Notes: generated by a model from the letters alone, not told the origin. Positions 18,135 to 27,514 are shown, numbered from the stretch's first letter. The stretch: DNA of 64,000 bases from Berkiella_A sp963976875 (GCA_963976875.1 CAXBML010000011.1:1-64000); one strand, 5' to 3'. Numbers and translations are program-made.

Positions 18135-18422
18135 CTAATGGTCAACAACACAGCTGGCCACATAGCCAGTTGCAGTTCCAACCATGCCGCCTAAAATAAA
18201 ACCACCCGCAACACCCGACCCCATTAGAAATAAGCCCAATGTCTGCGCTGTAGCACTAATGCCATGCGAAAATGTAAGTAATAAATAAAACGGCAATGCA
18301 ATCAATCCCCCTGCAATAGCACCTTCTGTGCCACCGAAGGCTCCCCCCTCTAGACAATATGCCGCAGTTTCCGACATGCCACCATTAATTAATACTATTT
18401 CGTGTTCTGATAAAACTTGCAT
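18135..18422 (-). CDS. Double-glycine-leader hydrophobic peptide
   Basis: A 95-residue peptide starting MQVLSEHEIVLINGG, fitting a double-glycine leader (xxLSxxExxxINGG). The mature part is about 80 residues, strongly hydrophobic and glycine-rich, with three potential transmembrane stretches (GAIAGGLIALPFYLLLTF, TLGLFLMGSGVAGGF, GTATGYVASCVV). AAGGAAG lies 4 bases before the ATG. It sits 12 bases after a universal stress protein gene and 31 bases before ompW, all on the minus strand. No exporter or immunity gene is adjacent. A class II microcin role is inferred from the leader and composition. Confidence 0.62.
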   Translation of the reverse strand: MQVLSEHEIVLINGGMSETAAYCLEGGAFGGTEGAIAGGLIALPFYLLLTFSHGISATAQTLGLFLMGSGVAGGFILGGMVGTATGYVASCVVDH

Positions 18423-18434
18423 ATTACTTCCTTT

Positions 18435-18866
18435 TTATTTGTCATTATCAAGAGACGATGCATGTATGACAAAAACATCACATTTGGCACTTTGTAATAT
18501 GCCATTTGCATTAGAGCCTAAAAATTTGGCTAGGCCTTTTTTCTCATGATTACTCACCAAAATCAAATCTGCATTAATTTCTTCAGCCTTAGCAATAGTA
18601 GCTAATCTTACAGATCCAAACTCCACATACTGATCAACAAGTGGCACAGACAGCACTTTCCCAAGACTAGCTAATTCAGACTGACTGTGCTCTAGTATTT
18701 TAATCTCAAAGTCCTGATAATTTGCGTACATGGCTGTTGGAATCGGTTCTAATACATGGATTAAAGATAATCGCGCACCAAATATATTAACCAAGTTTTT
18801 CACCTTATTAGAAAGAGACTGACTTGATTCACTTAAGTCTGTTGCAAATATAATGTGTTTATACAT
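18435..18866 (-). CDS. Universal stress protein (UspA family)
   Basis: A 143-residue single Usp domain. The first strand is HIIFATDLSESS, the second LSLIHVLEP. The C-terminal region reads NADLILVSNHEKKG...LGSNANGILQSAKCDVFVI, where the usual ATP-binding GxGxxG...GS is reduced to LGSNANG. Usp proteins are small cytoplasmic regulators induced by stress. This one shares its strand and close spacing with the following double-glycine peptide gene. Two further paralogues lie at 59054 and 59984. Confidence 0.9.
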   Translation of the reverse strand: MYKHIIFATDLSESSQSLSNKVKNLVNIFGARLSLIHVLEPIPTAMYANYQDFEIKILEHSQSELASLGKVLSVPLVDQYVEFGSVRLATIAKAEEINADLILVSNHEKKGLAKFLGSNANGILQSAKCDVFVIHASSLDNDK

Positions 18867-19218
18867 AATTCATCCTTGTAAATTTATTAATGAAGAGTCA
18901 TGGTACAGTAATCATTAATCTACAATCATAATCTAGAACATTTTAACTAAATTATTGCGTTAAATATTAGTTAGATGGAATTGGAAATAAAGTTTTTATA
19001 ATAACTTTAAATCTTTTAGCAAAAGCTATTTTAAGGGTCAATTTTTGTTTTTAGTAAACCTGCTACCATGTAGTAAGCTTTCTCACATTTACAAGGTAGA
19101 TAGAACTTTAACTATTATATAAAATTAAACTCAAAATATAAAATTGTTGTCTTCCACCTTTCCGCCCAAAATTTGGATTATAATAATATTTTCAAGCGAA
19201 CCAAAGGCTAAGCAAGAT

Positions 19219-20628
19219 ATGAAAATACAATTTTTTGGCGCCACCCAAGAAGTCACAGGTTCATGTTTTTTGATTCAAACACAGTCCTATAAAATACTGG
19301 TGGATTGTGGCTTACTGCAAGGCAGTCATACAAAAGAACAAAAAAATTTTGAAGCATTTCCATTTGATGTCAATGAAATCAATGCAGTTTTACTCACACA
19401 CGCACATATCGATCACTCAGGAAAGCTACCGTTGCTGATCAAAGCAGGCTTTAAAGGTAAAATCTATACGCATCATGCAACCAAAGATTTATGTAATATT
19501 ATGCTGCAAGATGCAGGGTTTCTAAATGAAAAAGATGTGGAAATAGAAAATCGAAAACGGGAACGTCGAGGACAAGAGCTATTATCACCTTTGTACACAG
19601 TACAAGATGCCATTCAGACAATGTCGTACTTTGAAACTTTAGGGTATGGCATCAAACAAGAGATTATACGCAATATTTCAATCAAGCTATCAGATGCTGG
19701 GCACATACTAGGATCGGCTATTATTGAAGTTTGGCTGAGTGAAGGCGGCGTCACTCGAAAAGTGGTTTTCAGTGGCGACTTAGGCCGAAAAGACATGCCT
19801 ATACTCCGTGACCCAAGCATAATCAAAAATGCAGATCTCGTCTTGATGGAAAGTACCTACGGTGACAGGGGACTGCCCCGGTGGGAAGAAAACTTAAAAC
19901 AGTTCTCTGATATTATTCTAGAAGCCCGCCAATCTAAAGGGAACATATTAATTCCTTCTTTTGCGGTCGGCAGAAGTCAGGAAATTCTTTATTCTTTTTA
20001 TGATAATTTTAACACTTTAAATTTAAATAATTCGTTGATTTTTTTAGATAGTCCGATGGCAATAAAAGTCACTGAGGTCTATGCCAAGCATTGGAACCTT
20101 TATGATAAGGCCGCCAGAAATATCGTAAAAACTTCTGGCAGCCCCTATAAATTACCGAATTTACGTTTATGTGTCGATACAGCAGACTCGATGGGTATCA
20201 ATCAAATCAAACAAGGCGCCATCATTATTGCAGGCAGTGGCATGTGTAATGGTGGTCGTATTCGGCATCATCTTAAGCACAATATTTGGCGAAAACAATG
20301 TCATCTTATTTTTGTCGGATATCAAGCTGAAAGCACTTTAGGTCGACGAATATTAGAAGGTGCAAAGGAAATTAATTTGTGGGGCGAACAAATACAAGTC
20401 TCAGCTAAAGTTCATATGGTTAATGGATTTTCAGCTCATGCAGATCAGACTGGGCTTTTAAATTGGTATGGACATTTTAATAATTTGCCTCCCCTCATTC
20501 TTGTACATGGTGAAATCAATGCCATGAATAATTTAGCGCAAGAAATTTATAATCGCTACACAGTTCACCCATGGATTCCAAAATACAAAGATGAATACGA
20601 TTTAATAAAAAGAAAGCCCATTCATTAA
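19219..20628 (+). CDS. Metallo-beta-lactamase/beta-CASP RNase-like protein
   Basis: A 469-residue zinc nuclease-type protein of the beta-CASP group (CPSF73/YSH1-like). It has the metal-binding motif LLTHAHIDHSGKLPLL, then SDAGHILGSA and FSGDLGRKDMP. The beta-CASP insertion motifs are LMESTYGDRG, ILIPSFAVGRSQEILY and GSGMCNGGRIRHHL, and the final His motif is VNGFSAHADQ. Such proteins process or degrade RNA. The ATG at 19219 gives the canonical MKIQFFGATQEVTGSC start; the frame extends back to a TTG at 19144 without family homology. It is 24 bases upstream of the AMP phosphorylase-like gene. The 18867-19218 upstream gap shows no gene. Confidence 0.93.
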   Translation: MKIQFFGATQEVTGSCFLIQTQSYKILVDCGLLQGSHTKEQKNFEAFPFDVNEINAVLLTHAHIDHSGKLPLLIKAGFKGKIYTHHATKDLCNIMLQDAGFLNEKDVEIENRKRERRGQELLSPLYTVQDAIQTMSYFETLGYGIKQEIIRNISIKLSDAGHILGSAIIEVWLSEGGVTRKVVFSGDLGRKDMPILRDPSIIKNADLVLMESTYGDRGLPRWEENLKQFSDIILEARQSKGNILIPSFAVGRSQEILYSFYDNFNTLNLNNSLIFLDSPMAIKVTEVYAKHWNLYDKAARNIVKTSGSPYKLPNLRLCVDTADSMGINQIKQGAIIIAGSGMCNGGRIRHHLKHNIWRKQCHLIFVGYQAESTLGRRILEGAKEINLWGEQIQVSAKVHMVNGFSAHADQTGLLNWYGHFNNLPPLILVHGEINAMNNLAQEIYNRYTVHPWIPKYKDEYDLIKRKPIH

Positions 20629-20652
20629 ATTTATTAATAAGGTATATGCTCC

Positions 20653-22194
20653 ATGTCTACCAACTTGCAAGAAGTTAATACAGGCTCTGCAGCTAAAGGC
20701 TTAAAGTTAAAGCGTATTGGCATTGATACTCATCAAGACCTAATTGTTTTTCTTAAAAAAGATAACTTTATATGTCGAGCAGAAGGTTTTGCTTCTATGA
20801 GCCGCGTACGAGTTAGCACAGAAGAAAATAGTATCATCGCTAGCCTCAATGTTATTACAAATGGCCTATTAGCGGAAGATGAAGTGGGATTATCTGAAGC
20901 TGCATGGCGACATCTCAATCCCATGAAAAATGATACGGCAACTATTTCACATACTCGCCCTGTCGACTCATTTGCAGCCGTGCGCGGTAAATTATTTGGT
21001 AACGATATTAATCAGGATAATATGTATGAAATTATTAAAGACATTGTTGCTGGGCGCTATACACAAATTCAATTATCTGCATTTATATTAGCCTGCCTAG
21101 CGGATCAATTGAACTTAGATGAAATGTGCTCTTTAACCAGTGCCATGGTTAAAACGGGTGACAAACTCATCTGGCCACAAGAAATAATCGTTGATAAGCA
21201 CTGCGTGGGAGGATTACCTGGTAACCGAACAACGCCCATAGTAGTCGCGGTTGTAGCAGCCTGTGGTCTCACAATGCCCAAAACTTCTTCAAGAGCCATT
21301 ACATCTCCTGCGGGCACAGCAGACACAATGGAAACCATCACAACAGTCAGTTTAAGCCTAGAACAGATGCGCAAAGTTGTCGAAAAAGAGGGAGCCTGTT
21401 TAGCGTGGGGCGGCACGGTGAACTTTAGCCCTTCTGATGATAAATTAATTCAAATAGAGAGAGCCTTAGAGTTAGACAGCGAAGGTCAAATGGTCGCTTC
21501 TATACTATCAAAAAAATTAGCCGCTGGCGCAACCCATGTCGTCATTGATATTCCGGTTGGGCCCACAGCAAAAGTGAGAAGTCATGCTTTTGCAAAGCGT
21601 TTAGCAAAAAAATTAATCAGTGTTGGAATTAGGATGAATTTAGTGGTAAAGCCATTTATTTCTGATGGAACTCAACCTGTTGGCCGTGGCATAGGACCCG
21701 CATTAGAAATGCTAGATATCATAGATGTTTTACAAAACAAACCTGATGCCCCACAAGACTTGAAAGAGCGAGCGGTTAAAATTGCAGGGGAAATATTAGA
21801 GATGGCAGAATACTGCAAACCCAATGAAGGTAAAAAACATGCTCAAACCATCATTAAAAATGGACAAGCTTGGCAAAAATTCCAAGCCATCTGTATTGCA
21901 CAAGGTGGTATAAAAGAGATTCCGAAACCTATCTGTAAGCACGAAATACTAGCCCCTAAAAATGGCATCGTATGCTATTTCAATAATCGCTTTATTTCTA
22001 GACTAGCAAAGCTAGCCGGAGCCCCAAATGATAAAGCTGCGGGCCTAAAATTTCATATCAAACTGGGTGATAAAATAAACAAAGGCGATAAAATGTTCAC
22101 TATTTTTAGCGAATCACAAGGTGAATTGCAATATGCATTGAATTTTTTAAATAATCACCCTGATGAAATTCGCATAGAGGATGAAATTGTATGA
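20653..22194 (+). CDS. Thymidine/AMP phosphorylase family protein
   Basis: A 513-residue member of the long thymidine phosphorylase-like family that includes archaeal AMP phosphorylase. The first 85 residues form the extra N-terminal domain of the long type. The phosphate/nucleoside site reads DKHCVGGLPGNRTTP and TSPAGTADTMET, the latter typical of AMP phosphorylases rather than DeoA. The C-terminal barrel-sandwich domain is near residue 440 onwards (APKNGIVCYFNNRFI). Expected reaction: nucleotide + phosphate to base + ribose 1,5-bisphosphate. The stop overlaps the start of the PRPP synthetase-like gene by 4 bases, indicating tight coupling. Confidence 0.9.
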   Translation: MSTNLQEVNTGSAAKGLKLKRIGIDTHQDLIVFLKKDNFICRAEGFASMSRVRVSTEENSIIASLNVITNGLLAEDEVGLSEAAWRHLNPMKNDTATISHTRPVDSFAAVRGKLFGNDINQDNMYEIIKDIVAGRYTQIQLSAFILACLADQLNLDEMCSLTSAMVKTGDKLIWPQEIIVDKHCVGGLPGNRTTPIVVAVVAACGLTMPKTSSRAITSPAGTADTMETITTVSLSLEQMRKVVEKEGACLAWGGTVNFSPSDDKLIQIERALELDSEGQMVASILSKKLAAGATHVVIDIPVGPTAKVRSHAFAKRLAKKLISVGIRMNLVVKPFISDGTQPVGRGIGPALEMLDIIDVLQNKPDAPQDLKERAVKIAGEILEMAEYCKPNEGKKHAQTIIKNGQAWQKFQAICIAQGGIKEIPKPICKHEILAPKNGIVCYFNNRFISRLAKLAGAPNDKAAGLKFHIKLGDKINKGDKMFTIFSESQGELQYALNFLNNHPDEIRIEDEIV

Positions 22195-23081
22195 CTCTCA
22201 ACCAAAAGGGTATCCTGGCCAACTTATATGCTGATGAAGACCTTGCTCAGAATATTTGTCGTTATTTAAATATCCCAAACCAAACAATACTACAACATGA
22301 CTTTCCCGATCAAGAAACTTGTATTAAAACAGATTGGCCATGCAAAGACCAGGATATATACTTACTGACTTCTATAGAGCATCCAAACAAAAAAATACTG
22401 CCCCTCACATTCGCTGCGGAAAGCTTAAGGCAAAAAGGCGCGAAGTCTATAACCTTAGTGGCACCCTATCTGCCCTATATGCGCCAAGATAAAGCTTTTC
22501 ATCCAGGAGAAGGTATTTCAGCGTACTACTTTGCAAAACTAGTCTCTGTTTTTTTTGATGGTTTAGTCACAATGGATCCACATTTACATCGAATTAAAAA
22601 TCTTTCTGAAATTTATACAATTCCGACTAACGTCGTCCATGCGGCCCCTGCCATTGCCGCATGGATAGCGCAGCATATTGAAGCACCGCTTATCATTGGA
22701 CCTGATTCTGAAAGTGAACAATGGGTTAAAGCCACAGCAAATATACAAAACTTACCATTTATTGCATTAGATAAAGTCCGCAAGGGGGATGAATCTGTAG
22801 AAATTCAAATGAAAGATTTATCACTGTGGGAAAATAAAACGCCTATTCTAATTGATGATATTATTTCTTCTGGCCATACAATCATTGAAACCTGCAAGCA
22901 TCTTAAAATATTAGGCTTTCCGTCACCCATTGTTATTGGTATTCATGGTGTGTTTGCAAATAATGCCTATAAAAAACTAAAACCCTACTGCAAAAACATT
23001 TACACAACAAATACTATCTTGCATGAGAGTAATAAAATTGACATATCTGAAAGTTTAGCCATAGGCATATCAAAAATGTAG
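22191..23081 (+). CDS. Ribose-phosphate pyrophosphokinase-like protein
   Basis: A 296-residue phosphoribosyltransferase-fold protein like PRPP synthetase. The catalytic-loop region reads VAPYLPYMRQDKAFHPGEGIS, a metal/ribose motif near MDPHLHR, and the PRPP-binding loop is LIDDIISSGHTI. It is somewhat shorter than Prs (about 315) and divergent, so it is probably a specialised paralogue rather than the housekeeping enzyme. Overlap of 4 bases with the AMP phosphorylase-like gene suggests the two act in sequence, for example feeding ribose 1,5-bisphosphate or ribose 5-phosphate into PRPP. That pathway link is inference. Confidence 0.85.
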   Translation: MTLNQKGILANLYADEDLAQNICRYLNIPNQTILQHDFPDQETCIKTDWPCKDQDIYLLTSIEHPNKKILPLTFAAESLRQKGAKSITLVAPYLPYMRQDKAFHPGEGISAYYFAKLVSVFFDGLVTMDPHLHRIKNLSEIYTIPTNVVHAAPAIAAWIAQHIEAPLIIGPDSESEQWVKATANIQNLPFIALDKVRKGDESVEIQMKDLSLWENKTPILIDDIISSGHTIIETCKHLKILGFPSPIVIGIHGVFANNAYKKLKPYCKNIYTTNTILHESNKIDISESLAIGISKM

Positions 23082-23163
23082 ATGGCGCATATATAAATAT
23101 GTTATTTGGTTAAGTTGTGTTTTTAAGTTAGAATACCTAGGGTTGTTATAAATCTATTTATCA

Positions 23164-23832
23164 TTGCTGTTTCACACTCTTTTACAAAGATCATGTGTAC
23201 TCACAGCTTATTCTATAAAAGGATACAATATCATTTTGCTTAACTTAACTTTTATTGGTTTCAAAAAAGTGCTTGTACGCCTTATTCTGAAATGCTTAGG
23301 ATGGAAAATAGAGGGTCATATCCCAGCTAATATCGATAAATTAGTCTTAATTGGCGTGCCACATACATCCAATTGGGATTTTTTTGTGATGTTAGGTTGT
23401 GCCTGGCATTTTGGTTTAAATATTAAATGGTTAGGAAAAGAATCTTTATTTTCAAATATTGTTATGCGCACACTCAGCACCATGATGGGCGGCATTAAGG
23501 TCGATCGCAGCAATGCAGATCAAACGGTTGATAAAATTGCAACCACACTCACATCCTGTAAACAAAGGATAGCGCTAGCGATCGCACCTGAAGGTACTAG
23601 AAGCAAAAAGCCTGGGTGGCGTAGTGGTTTTTTCTATATTGCTCAACAAGCTAAAATACCACTGGGTCTTGGTTATGCTGATTATCCCAATAAAATAATG
23701 GGAGTCGGACCTATTTTATATGAGCTAAAAGATATTGATAATACAATGCAAACCATTCAAAATTTTTATAAGGATATTGTTGGCAAAAATCCAGAAAATA
23801 AGAGCCCAATCAGAATTAGCTCCAATCTTTAG
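23164..23832 (+). CDS. PlsC-like 1-acylglycerol-3-phosphate acyltransferase family protein
   Basis: A 222-residue membrane-bound acyltransferase-type protein. The catalytic HX4D motif is HTSNWD, motif III is APEGTRSKKPGWRSGFFYIA, and a final PLGLGYADY corresponds to motif IV. These proteins transfer acyl chains to glycerol- or ornithine-type acceptors. The start is uncertain: a TTG at 23164 opens the frame, but a TTG at 23236 preceded by AAAGGA, or a GTG near 23268, fits the domain start (CLGWKIEGHIP) better. It follows the nucleotide-salvage trio by 82 bases and converges on deaD. Confidence 0.85.
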   Translation: MLFHTLLQRSCVLTAYSIKGYNIILLNLTFIGFKKVLVRLILKCLGWKIEGHIPANIDKLVLIGVPHTSNWDFFVMLGCAWHFGLNIKWLGKESLFSNIVMRTLSTMMGGIKVDRSNADQTVDKIATTLTSCKQRIALAIAPEGTRSKKPGWRSGFFYIAQQAKIPLGLGYADYPNKIMGVGPILYELKDIDNTMQTIQNFYKDIVGKNPENKSPIRISSNL

Positions 23833-23845
23833 TTTGACTTTAATC

Positions 23846-23886
23846 CAACAAAAACAAAACCCCTCACCAAATTTTAGCGAAGGGTT
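23846..23886 (-). terminator. Intrinsic terminator of the DEAD-box helicase gene
   Basis: On the minus strand AACCCTTC pairs with GAGGGGTT (one G-U) around an AT-rich loop, directly followed by TTGTTTTTGTT. The hairpin begins 10 bases beyond the helicase stop, which makes a good rho-independent terminator between the two converging genes. Confidence 0.75.
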
Positions 23887-23895
23887 ATTGTAGTA

Positions 23896-25662
23896 CTATC
23901 CTACTTTAGATATTTGAAGTTGTTGTCCAGCAACCCAAACCTTCGAAAGTATATCTAACGCTTTATTAGGTAAGTCCTTAGGTAAATCTACCGTGCTGTG
24001 TTTCTGATGGATTTTAATTTGCCCGATACTTTTACTATTAATTGAGATTTCATTTGCAATAGCCCCTACAATATTACCTGGCATAACACCGTGCATTTTT
24101 CCGACTTTAATACAATAACGCTCCATATCACTATCATCTCTAGAAAAAGTTCTTTCTCTATCTCGGCGTGAACCACCTCTTTCCCCGCCTACGCTGTCTC
24201 TTCTATCGCCACGGCCTCGCCTATCTCTTCTATCACCGCGATCTCGTCTATCACCACGCTCACCTCGATCGCCTCTATCTTCAACTCGTAAAATCTCAGG
24301 GATATTGGCTAGAGATTTTTTCTTGTGGATAAGGCCTGCTAACGCTGCACTGACATCTAATTCTGAGACTTTATTTATTTCACAATATTCTTGTATGACT
24401 TTTTTATAAAAATCATGATCTCTTGCATTCAGGCTTGTTGTAATTGTTTCTTTAAAATTATCAACTCTTTTCTTTTGAATATCTTGTGCAGAAGGCAAAG
24501 AAACCTTTGTGATTTTTTGTTTAGTTGTTTGTTCAATCATTCTCAATGAACGGTTTTCAACACTGCTAATCAAAGTAATCGCTTTGCCGGAGCGCCCTGC
24601 TCGACCTGTACGACCAATACGATGAATATAAGTCATTGCATTATGAGGGATATCATAGTTAATAACATGTGTCACACGCTCAACATCCAGTCCACGTGCA
24701 GCAATATCCGTTGCAACGATAATATCAAATGCGCCTGCCTTGAATTTTTGAATGGTTTTTTCTCGAGTACTTTGCTGCATTTCGCCATTTAACGCCATGC
24801 AACGATAACCTGCATTAATTAATACATCAGCTAAGTCATTTGTCATTGATTTGGTTTTAGAGAAAATAATCATACCGTCAAAAGTCTCAACTTCTAAAAG
24901 CTGAGTTAAGGCCGTCATCTTTTGACGCCTTTGAACAATCATATATTGCTGTTCAATTGTACTGGCCGTTGCTGTTTTAGCTTTGATTTTAATCTCTTTC
25001 GGCTCTTTTAAATGCCGTCTTGTGATTTTTTGTATCGGTGGGGGCATTGTGGCAGAAAACAAAATAGTTTGTCTGTTTTCAGGTGTTTGGTCGATAATCC
25101 ACTCAACGTCTTCCAAAAAACCCATATTGAGCATTTCATCTGCTTCATCCAAAACTAAATATTTTAATTCAGATAGGTTAAGAGCCCCTTTATTGATTAA
25201 ATCCATAATACGACCTGGCGTACCAACTACAACAGACGCTTTTTTCTTCAAAAATCTAATCTGTGTTTCATAGCTCTGTCCACCATAAATAGGCAATACA
25301 CGAAGCCCATCATAATGTTGACCATATTTTTTTACGGCATCTGAAACCTGAATAGCGAGCTCACGAGTCGGGGTTAAAATTAATGCTTGCGGGTGTTTTT
25401 TGTCCAGTTTAATCTTAGACAAAATCGGTAAGGAAAAAGCAGCTGTTTTACCTGAGCCAGTTTCAGCTTGCCCTAATACATCATGGCCTTGCAAAATGTA
25501 GGGTATAGTTTGCTCCTGAATAGGTGAAGGTGTTTTATACCCTAACTGCTCAAGAGAAGATAGCAAACACTCTCTTAATTTAAAATGATGGAACCCCACC
25601 ATTGGTTCTTGACTAGTTTCTTGCATGGATTCTTGACGTGTATCTAAAATTTGATCTGACAT
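23896..25662 (-). CDS. deaD: DEAD-box RNA helicase (DeaD/CsdA type)
   Basis: A 588-residue ATP-dependent RNA helicase. The Q motif lies near LGYKTPSPIQEQTIP, Walker A is AETGSGKT, followed by PTRELAIQ, DEAD (VLDEADEML), SAT and HRIGRTGRAGR. After the helicase core comes a GDRxDRGDRR-type Arg/Asp/Gly repeat segment near residues 460-500. A DbpA-type RNA-binding domain ends the protein (IGQIKIHQKHSTVDLP). This is the CsdA layout, a cold-shock and ribosome-assembly helicase. A 500-bp gene-free, hairpin-rich region precedes it and may be a regulated 5' leader. An intrinsic terminator follows. Confidence 0.95.
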   Translation of the reverse strand: MSDQILDTRQESMQETSQEPMVGFHHFKLRECLLSSLEQLGYKTPSPIQEQTIPYILQGHDVLGQAETGSGKTAAFSLPILSKIKLDKKHPQALILTPTRELAIQVSDAVKKYGQHYDGLRVLPIYGGQSYETQIRFLKKKASVVVGTPGRIMDLINKGALNLSELKYLVLDEADEMLNMGFLEDVEWIIDQTPENRQTILFSATMPPPIQKITRRHLKEPKEIKIKAKTATASTIEQQYMIVQRRQKMTALTQLLEVETFDGMIIFSKTKSMTNDLADVLINAGYRCMALNGEMQQSTREKTIQKFKAGAFDIIVATDIAARGLDVERVTHVINYDIPHNAMTYIHRIGRTGRAGRSGKAITLISSVENRSLRMIEQTTKQKITKVSLPSAQDIQKKRVDNFKETITTSLNARDHDFYKKVIQEYCEINKVSELDVSAALAGLIHKKKSLANIPEILRVEDRGDRGERGDRRDRGDRRDRRGRGDRRDSVGGERGGSRRDRERTFSRDDSDMERYCIKVGKMHGVMPGNIVGAIANEISINSKSIGQIKIHQKHSTVDLPKDLPNKALDILSKVWVAGQQLQISKVG

Positions 25663-26164
25663 TCATTACCCCTTGGTAAGAGATTATTGGATAATAATTT
25701 TGGGAGGTTCATCCAACTCACAAAATGATATATTTGTTGGATATCACTTATATCTCTGTAAAAGAGGCTTTTAGGGAAGTCAAATCGAGCTTCGAATGAA
25801 ATTTCACTAAACAAGTAATTTTCAACATGGAGCGTGATTTTAATATATTCCATGAAACAAAAGCAATGATTGTTTTGTAAACTTACTCAAATTGTAAGAT
25901 TCAGGTAGGTTAGTTATATAGATTTTGACTATTTTTCCAAAAATAAGCCTTTGTTTATACGGATCCAAAGCAAAAACGTAGCAACAATACTGAAACCTAA
26001 GAACTCCCGACTCTACAGCAGTAGCTGAGCCCAACCCACATTTAGCTGGGTGACTTTATTGTCTGTAATAACAAGAGGCTGCCGTTCCCAACCTCTGTGG
26101 TATTACTTAGCACAGTCTATATTGGAAAAAATTTCAAGCCAAATATCTCCATATGCCAATCATC
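25663..26164 (-). other. Structured gene-free region upstream of deaD
   Basis: No protein gene is supportable here. On the minus strand the segment 26108-25990 holds several possible hairpins. One is TAATACCACAGAGG with CCTCTTGTTATTA (near 26067-26108), and another is CCCAGC...GGGTTGGG with CTAC-TGCT-GTAG near 26000. It could be a long cold-responsive leader of deaD or an independent small RNA. It matches no RNA family that I recognise; 6S, tmRNA, 4.5S and RNase P RNA motifs were looked for and not found. Confidence 0.35.
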
Positions 26165-27376
26165 TTAATTTATTATAGGCTGTTCCACGACCGCATTGTC
26201 TCTATTTTTGCTCTTAGGCGCAGAACGCCTAATGACATTTTGTAGAATTTCTATTTCTTGCTTAATATCACTAGGTAAATGTGTTCCCCCTGAGCCTGTA
26301 TAAGCAAATCGCATAAATGCCTCATATTCTTGGAAGCACTTTTTTGCATAAGGATGACGCGAATAAGTCAAAATACATTCTTTTAAATAAATATCAGCAA
26401 GGTCATCAAAAAAACTGTACTCTAAGGTTCTGTCACAAACAGCCAGCCAATATAAAATAACAGGGACATCATTTTGTGGGGGCTCCGCATTTAAATATTC
26501 ATACAATAACCCCCTTAAAGTGATATAAAAAACCTTGTCTTTTTCTGTCGCAAAGTAATTTACATCGTGGTTGGCAAGCTGGTTTAAGTAGTATTCGACA
26601 TAGGCTTGACGCTCTTTATATTGCTTTTCATCTAGTACTGAACTTGTTTTTAGCTCTTTTAAACCTTCTATCCATTCGCCAATATCTTTTCGTGTGGATT
26701 TGTTAATTTCAACTTTTTGCGTAAAAGGTTGCAACTTAAGAATAGCCTCTTCTGGTTGCTTTTTAATTTGAGAATAAATGACTAATATTTTCTTCAACGC
26801 AGTTTGAGTAAATTCTTCACTCGAAGGCTTCAGTGTGTTTAAGTAACTCAAGTAGTATTTAACAGATTCATCATAATTTCGTGTAACGTATAAGTATTCG
26901 GCATATTGATAATCATTCTCAAATTTCACTCTGTCTACATTTGAGAATATTTTATTCTGTTGTGTATCTTGTGTATGACAGCCAACACAAAGGTATGGCA
27001 CCGATTTTAGCATTCCTTTTGCTAAAGCAATATCACCACGATCTACAACAATCTTAATGTCATCTATTTGTTGGAGCATTAAATCATAAGAAATATTATA
27101 CGCAATGGAGCGCTTGGAAATATGTGACTTGGAAGCTTTAAATAGTTCAGCCAATCTATCAATTTGTTTTTTAAAATCTTCCGTTTTTTCTGGTGCCTCG
27201 TTACTTTGAGAAAATATTTCTGAACTCAATAAATCAATTGTTTGCCCCAATTCAGACATAACGTGGTTAATTGGTGCTTGGTTAGTAGAGGTAGGCGCTT
27301 CAGCATAGCTTGAAAGACAAACTGCCGCCAAAGCTAAAGAAAATAAAGTGGTTTTTAAACTTTTCTGTAATAACAT
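26165..27376 (-). CDS. Exported protein with one CXXCH (haem c-type) motif
   Basis: A 403-residue protein with a signal peptide (SLKTTLFSLALAAVCLSSYA) that should place it in the periplasm. A single VPYLCVGCHTQD motif near residue 132 is a c-type haem attachment site. It is followed by a helical region (residues 160-380) with TPR-like spacing such as EYLYVTRNYDESVKYYLSYL. I know no named family with this arrangement. It might be a monohaem cytochrome fused to a helical scaffold, or the CXXCH could bind a metal or form a disulfide. Positioned alone upstream of deaD. Confidence 0.7.
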   Translation of the reverse strand: MLLQKSLKTTLFSLALAAVCLSSYAEAPTSTNQAPINHVMSELGQTIDLLSSEIFSQSNEAPEKTEDFKKQIDRLAELFKASKSHISKRSIAYNISYDLMLQQIDDIKIVVDRGDIALAKGMLKSVPYLCVGCHTQDTQQNKIFSNVDRVKFENDYQYAEYLYVTRNYDESVKYYLSYLNTLKPSSEEFTQTALKKILVIYSQIKKQPEEAILKLQPFTQKVEINKSTRKDIGEWIEGLKELKTSSVLDEKQYKERQAYVEYYLNQLANHDVNYFATEKDKVFYITLRGLLYEYLNAEPPQNDVPVILYWLAVCDRTLEYSFFDDLADIYLKECILTYSRHPYAKKCFQEYEAFMRFAYTGSGGTHLPSDIKQEIEILQNVIRRSAPKSKNRDNAVVEQPIIN

Positions 27377-27514
27377 AGTTATTCCTCTAATAGCTAACTA
27401 TTTGCTGCATACTAATATCATGCAATATTACAGGATTTTAAAATATTTTGGCGGCCTTTCCCAAAATTAAGCATTAAAAATAAAAGTTAGTTGTAAATAA
27501 AACTAATGTTGTGT

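Noticed and set aside
26000..26110. Known structured RNA such as 6S, tmRNA, SRP or RNase P RNA.
   Set aside because: Conserved core motifs of these RNAs were not found; only generic hairpins are present.
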